This document shows, piece after piece, positions 33,240 to 34,232 of a stretch of 34,232 nt of DNA. Position 1 is the first letter of the stretch, and each line of letters begins with the position of its first letter. A program made the translations under genes and the position numbers. The stretch is from an uncultured Acidimicrobiaceae bacterium (lineage in GTDB: Bacteria; Actinomycetota; Acidimicrobiia; Acidimicrobiales; MedAcidi-G1), in NCBI GenBank assembly GCA_913054115.1, contig CAJXIS010000001.1:1-34232 (forward strand), read 5' to 3'. A model generated the notes under the pieces. It was not told where the DNA came from. It ran no database searches and saw only the letters and a program-made list of their open reading frames with translations.

Positions 33240-34075
33240 TGAACCGCCCCGGATTTTACGCAGGCTGGGTTGTTTGAGTCCTGGCCGGTTCGGTCGGGAC
33301 GTGTTGACGGTAGTGGAGGTGTTCGTACTCTGCTGGCGGGATGTGGCCGAGTTGGCCGAACAGGCGGCGGTGGTTGAACCAGTCGACCCATTCGAGGGTG
33401 GCGAGTTCGAGGTCGTCGAGGCCCCGCCAGGGGCCTTTGTTGCGGACCAGCTCGGTCTTGTAGAGCCCGTTCATCGTTTCGGCCAGGGCGTTGTCGTAGG
33501 AATCACCGCGTGACCCGACCGAGTTCACGACACCGCACTCGGCGAGGCGTTCCGTGTAACGGATCGACAGGTATTGCACGCCCCTGTCGCTGTGATGGAC
33601 CAGACCGTCGAGGGCGCGTCCCTGCCGGCTGCGTTCCCACACGGCCTGTTCGGTGGCGTGGAGCGCCAGGTCGGTGTTGAGTGAACGGCTGGCCTGCCAG
33701 CCCACGATGCGCCTCGAGTAGGCGTCGGTGACCAACGCTACGTACACGAACCCCGACCAGGTCCTGACATAGGTCAGGTCCGCGACCCACAACCGGTTCG
33801 GGGCCACAGCGGTGAAGTCCCTGTCGACCAGGTCACGGGGCCGGACAGCAGTGTCGTCGCTGATCGTGGTGCGCCGTGGCTTGCCACGAACAGCACCGAC
33901 AAGGCCCAGGTCACGCATAAGGCGCTCCACGGTGCAACGAGCCACGCTGATGCCCTCACGGTTGAGCTGCGCCCAAACCTTGTTCGCGCCGTAGACGCCG
34001 AAGTTGTCCGCATGCACCCGGGCGATATCGACCCTGAGCGCTGCGTCGCGCACAGAACGCTTCGACGGCGGTTCG
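33240..34075 (-). mobile_element. Truncated IS3-family insertion sequence
   Basis: The 3' end of the element carries TGAACCGCCCCGG (33240-33252), which resembles the terminal repeat of actinobacterial IS3-group elements. It holds most of orfB. The other terminal repeat, orfA and the orfB N-terminus are missing; similarity ends at about PPSKR (near 34075), close to the right island end. The element can no longer move by itself. Confidence 0.7.
33256..34053 (-). CDS. IS3-family transposase OrfB, N-terminally truncated
   Basis: The 265-residue frame contains the HTH_21-type segment NFGVYGANKVWAQLNREGI and the rve catalytic core with the DDE residues in WVADLTYV, HHSDRGVQY and DNALAETMNGLYKTEL. 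It ends with WFNHRRLFGQLGHIPPAEYE. Complete OrfB proteins have some 50 more N-terminal residues and are made by frameshifting from OrfA; both are absent here. The GTG at 34053 is simply the first start in the remaining frame. Expression is doubtful. Confidence 0.8.
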   Translation of the reverse strand: MRDAALRVDIARVHADNFGVYGANKVWAQLNREGISVARCTVERLMRDLGLVGAVRGKPRRTTISDDTAVRPRDLVDRDFTAVAPNRLWVADLTYVRTWSGFVYVALVTDAYSRRIVGWQASRSLNTDLALHATEQAVWERSRQGRALDGLVHHSDRGVQYLSIRYTERLAECGVVNSVGSRGDSYDNALAETMNGLYKTELVRNKGPWRGLDDLELATLEWVDWFNHRRLFGQLGHIPPAEYEHLHYRQHVPTEPARTQTTQPA

Positions 34076-34097
34076 AAAGGCCCCCAATGATGGTCGT

Positions 34098-34117
34098 TGT
34101 GACAAATCTTGTGACAA
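34098..34117 (+). repeat. Direct repeat pair TGTGACAA, right island end
   Basis: Two TGTGACAA copies with spacer ATCT, 12-base period, in the same orientation as the left pair at 30798. It is 26 bases inside the right att-like repeat. Confidence 0.6.
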
Positions 34118-34151
34118 GGGCCTTGGCCATCAACCGACCCGGGACAACAGA

Positions 34152-34182
34152 AAGGCCCGGAACCGTTGAGATTCCGGGCCTT
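34152..34182 (-). terminator. Intrinsic terminator of the tRNA gene
   Basis: AAGGCCCGGAA (34152-34162) pairs with TTCCGGGCCTT (34172-34182), an 11-base stem with a 9-base loop. It follows the tRNA CCA by 5 bases in the minus direction, and a short T-rich run (TTTCTGTT) follows the stem. Confidence 0.75.
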
Positions 34183-34187
34183 CTACT

Positions 34188-34232
34188 TGGTGGCGGGGGC
34201 AGGATTTGAACCTGCGACCTTCGGGTTATGAG
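34188..34232 (-). tRNA. tRNA(CAT), Met-type, 3' half (cut by window edge)
   Basis: The minus strand reads anticodon loop CTCATAA (anticodon CAT), stem CCCG, variable loop AGGTC, an intact T arm (GCAGG-TTCAAAT-CCTGC), acceptor strand CCCCGCC and encoded CCA. The 5' half lies beyond the window edge. The intact T stem suggests that this is the functional copy and 30637-30685 the displaced one. CAT can mean elongator Met, initiator Met or lysidine-modified Ile; the fragment cannot tell them apart. Confidence 0.8.

Noticed and set aside
33774..34133. Separate minus-strand frame overlapping the transposase N-terminus
   Set aside because: It is a shifted frame of orfB and does not resemble OrfA; the IS3 motifs are all in the other frame.

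Overview
This window looks like a high-GC actinobacterium. The lipid-CoA genes resemble mycobacterial ones, there is an F420-type flavin oxidoreductase, several genes start with GTG and have little or no leader, and operons are tightly overlapped. An Acidimicrobiia-like marine or soil organism fits, but the sequence alone does not fix the taxon.

Layout. Positions 1-250 hold the start of a BMP-family lipoprotein gene (minus strand), probably unrelated to what follows. Positions 313-27504 form one catabolic locus of 26 genes in divergent operons. It encodes a fused alpha/beta 2-oxoacid dehydrogenase E1, a stand-alone lipoyl domain, two Rieske oxygenases (one KshA-like), two cytochromes P450, an HpaB/4-hydroxybutyryl-CoA-dehydratase-like protein, three acyl-CoA dehydrogenases (one a double-length fusion), three crotonases, an acyl-CoA ligase resembling FadD17, a CaiB/BaiF CoA-transferase, three SDRs, two amidohydrolase-2 proteins, three SnoaL-like proteins, an LLM flavin oxidoreductase, a truncated aldehyde dehydrogenase and one TetR regulator. 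Together they suggest oxygenation, CoA activation and beta-oxidation-like breakdown of a large hydrophobic substrate, perhaps steroid- or terpenoid-like. The substrate is inference.

The most notable signal is regulatory. Seven promoter regions in this locus (3774, 9949, 12269, 17096, 19122, 20852, 22452) carry the same AT-rich inverted repeat, TAGRACA-N13-TGTWCTA. One copy lies between the tetR gene and the divergent CoA-transferase gene. The locus therefore reads as a single self-contained regulon of the TetR protein at 20973-21581.

Positions 27611-30565 hold two overlapping phytanoyl-CoA-dioxygenase-like genes, the second broken by an in-frame TGA, and a convergent FAD monooxygenase. None has the operator.

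Positions 30590-34232 look like a small decayed integrative island. The 3' half of a tRNA(CAT) gene plus its terminator is duplicated at both ends, each with an internal pair of TGTGACAA repeats. Between them lie a small membrane protein, a structured leader, a homocysteine S-methyltransferase, a clear phosphonoacetaldehyde hydrolase (phnX), a remnant that looks like the end of a DUF499 ATPase gene, and a truncated IS3-family element. No integrase remains.
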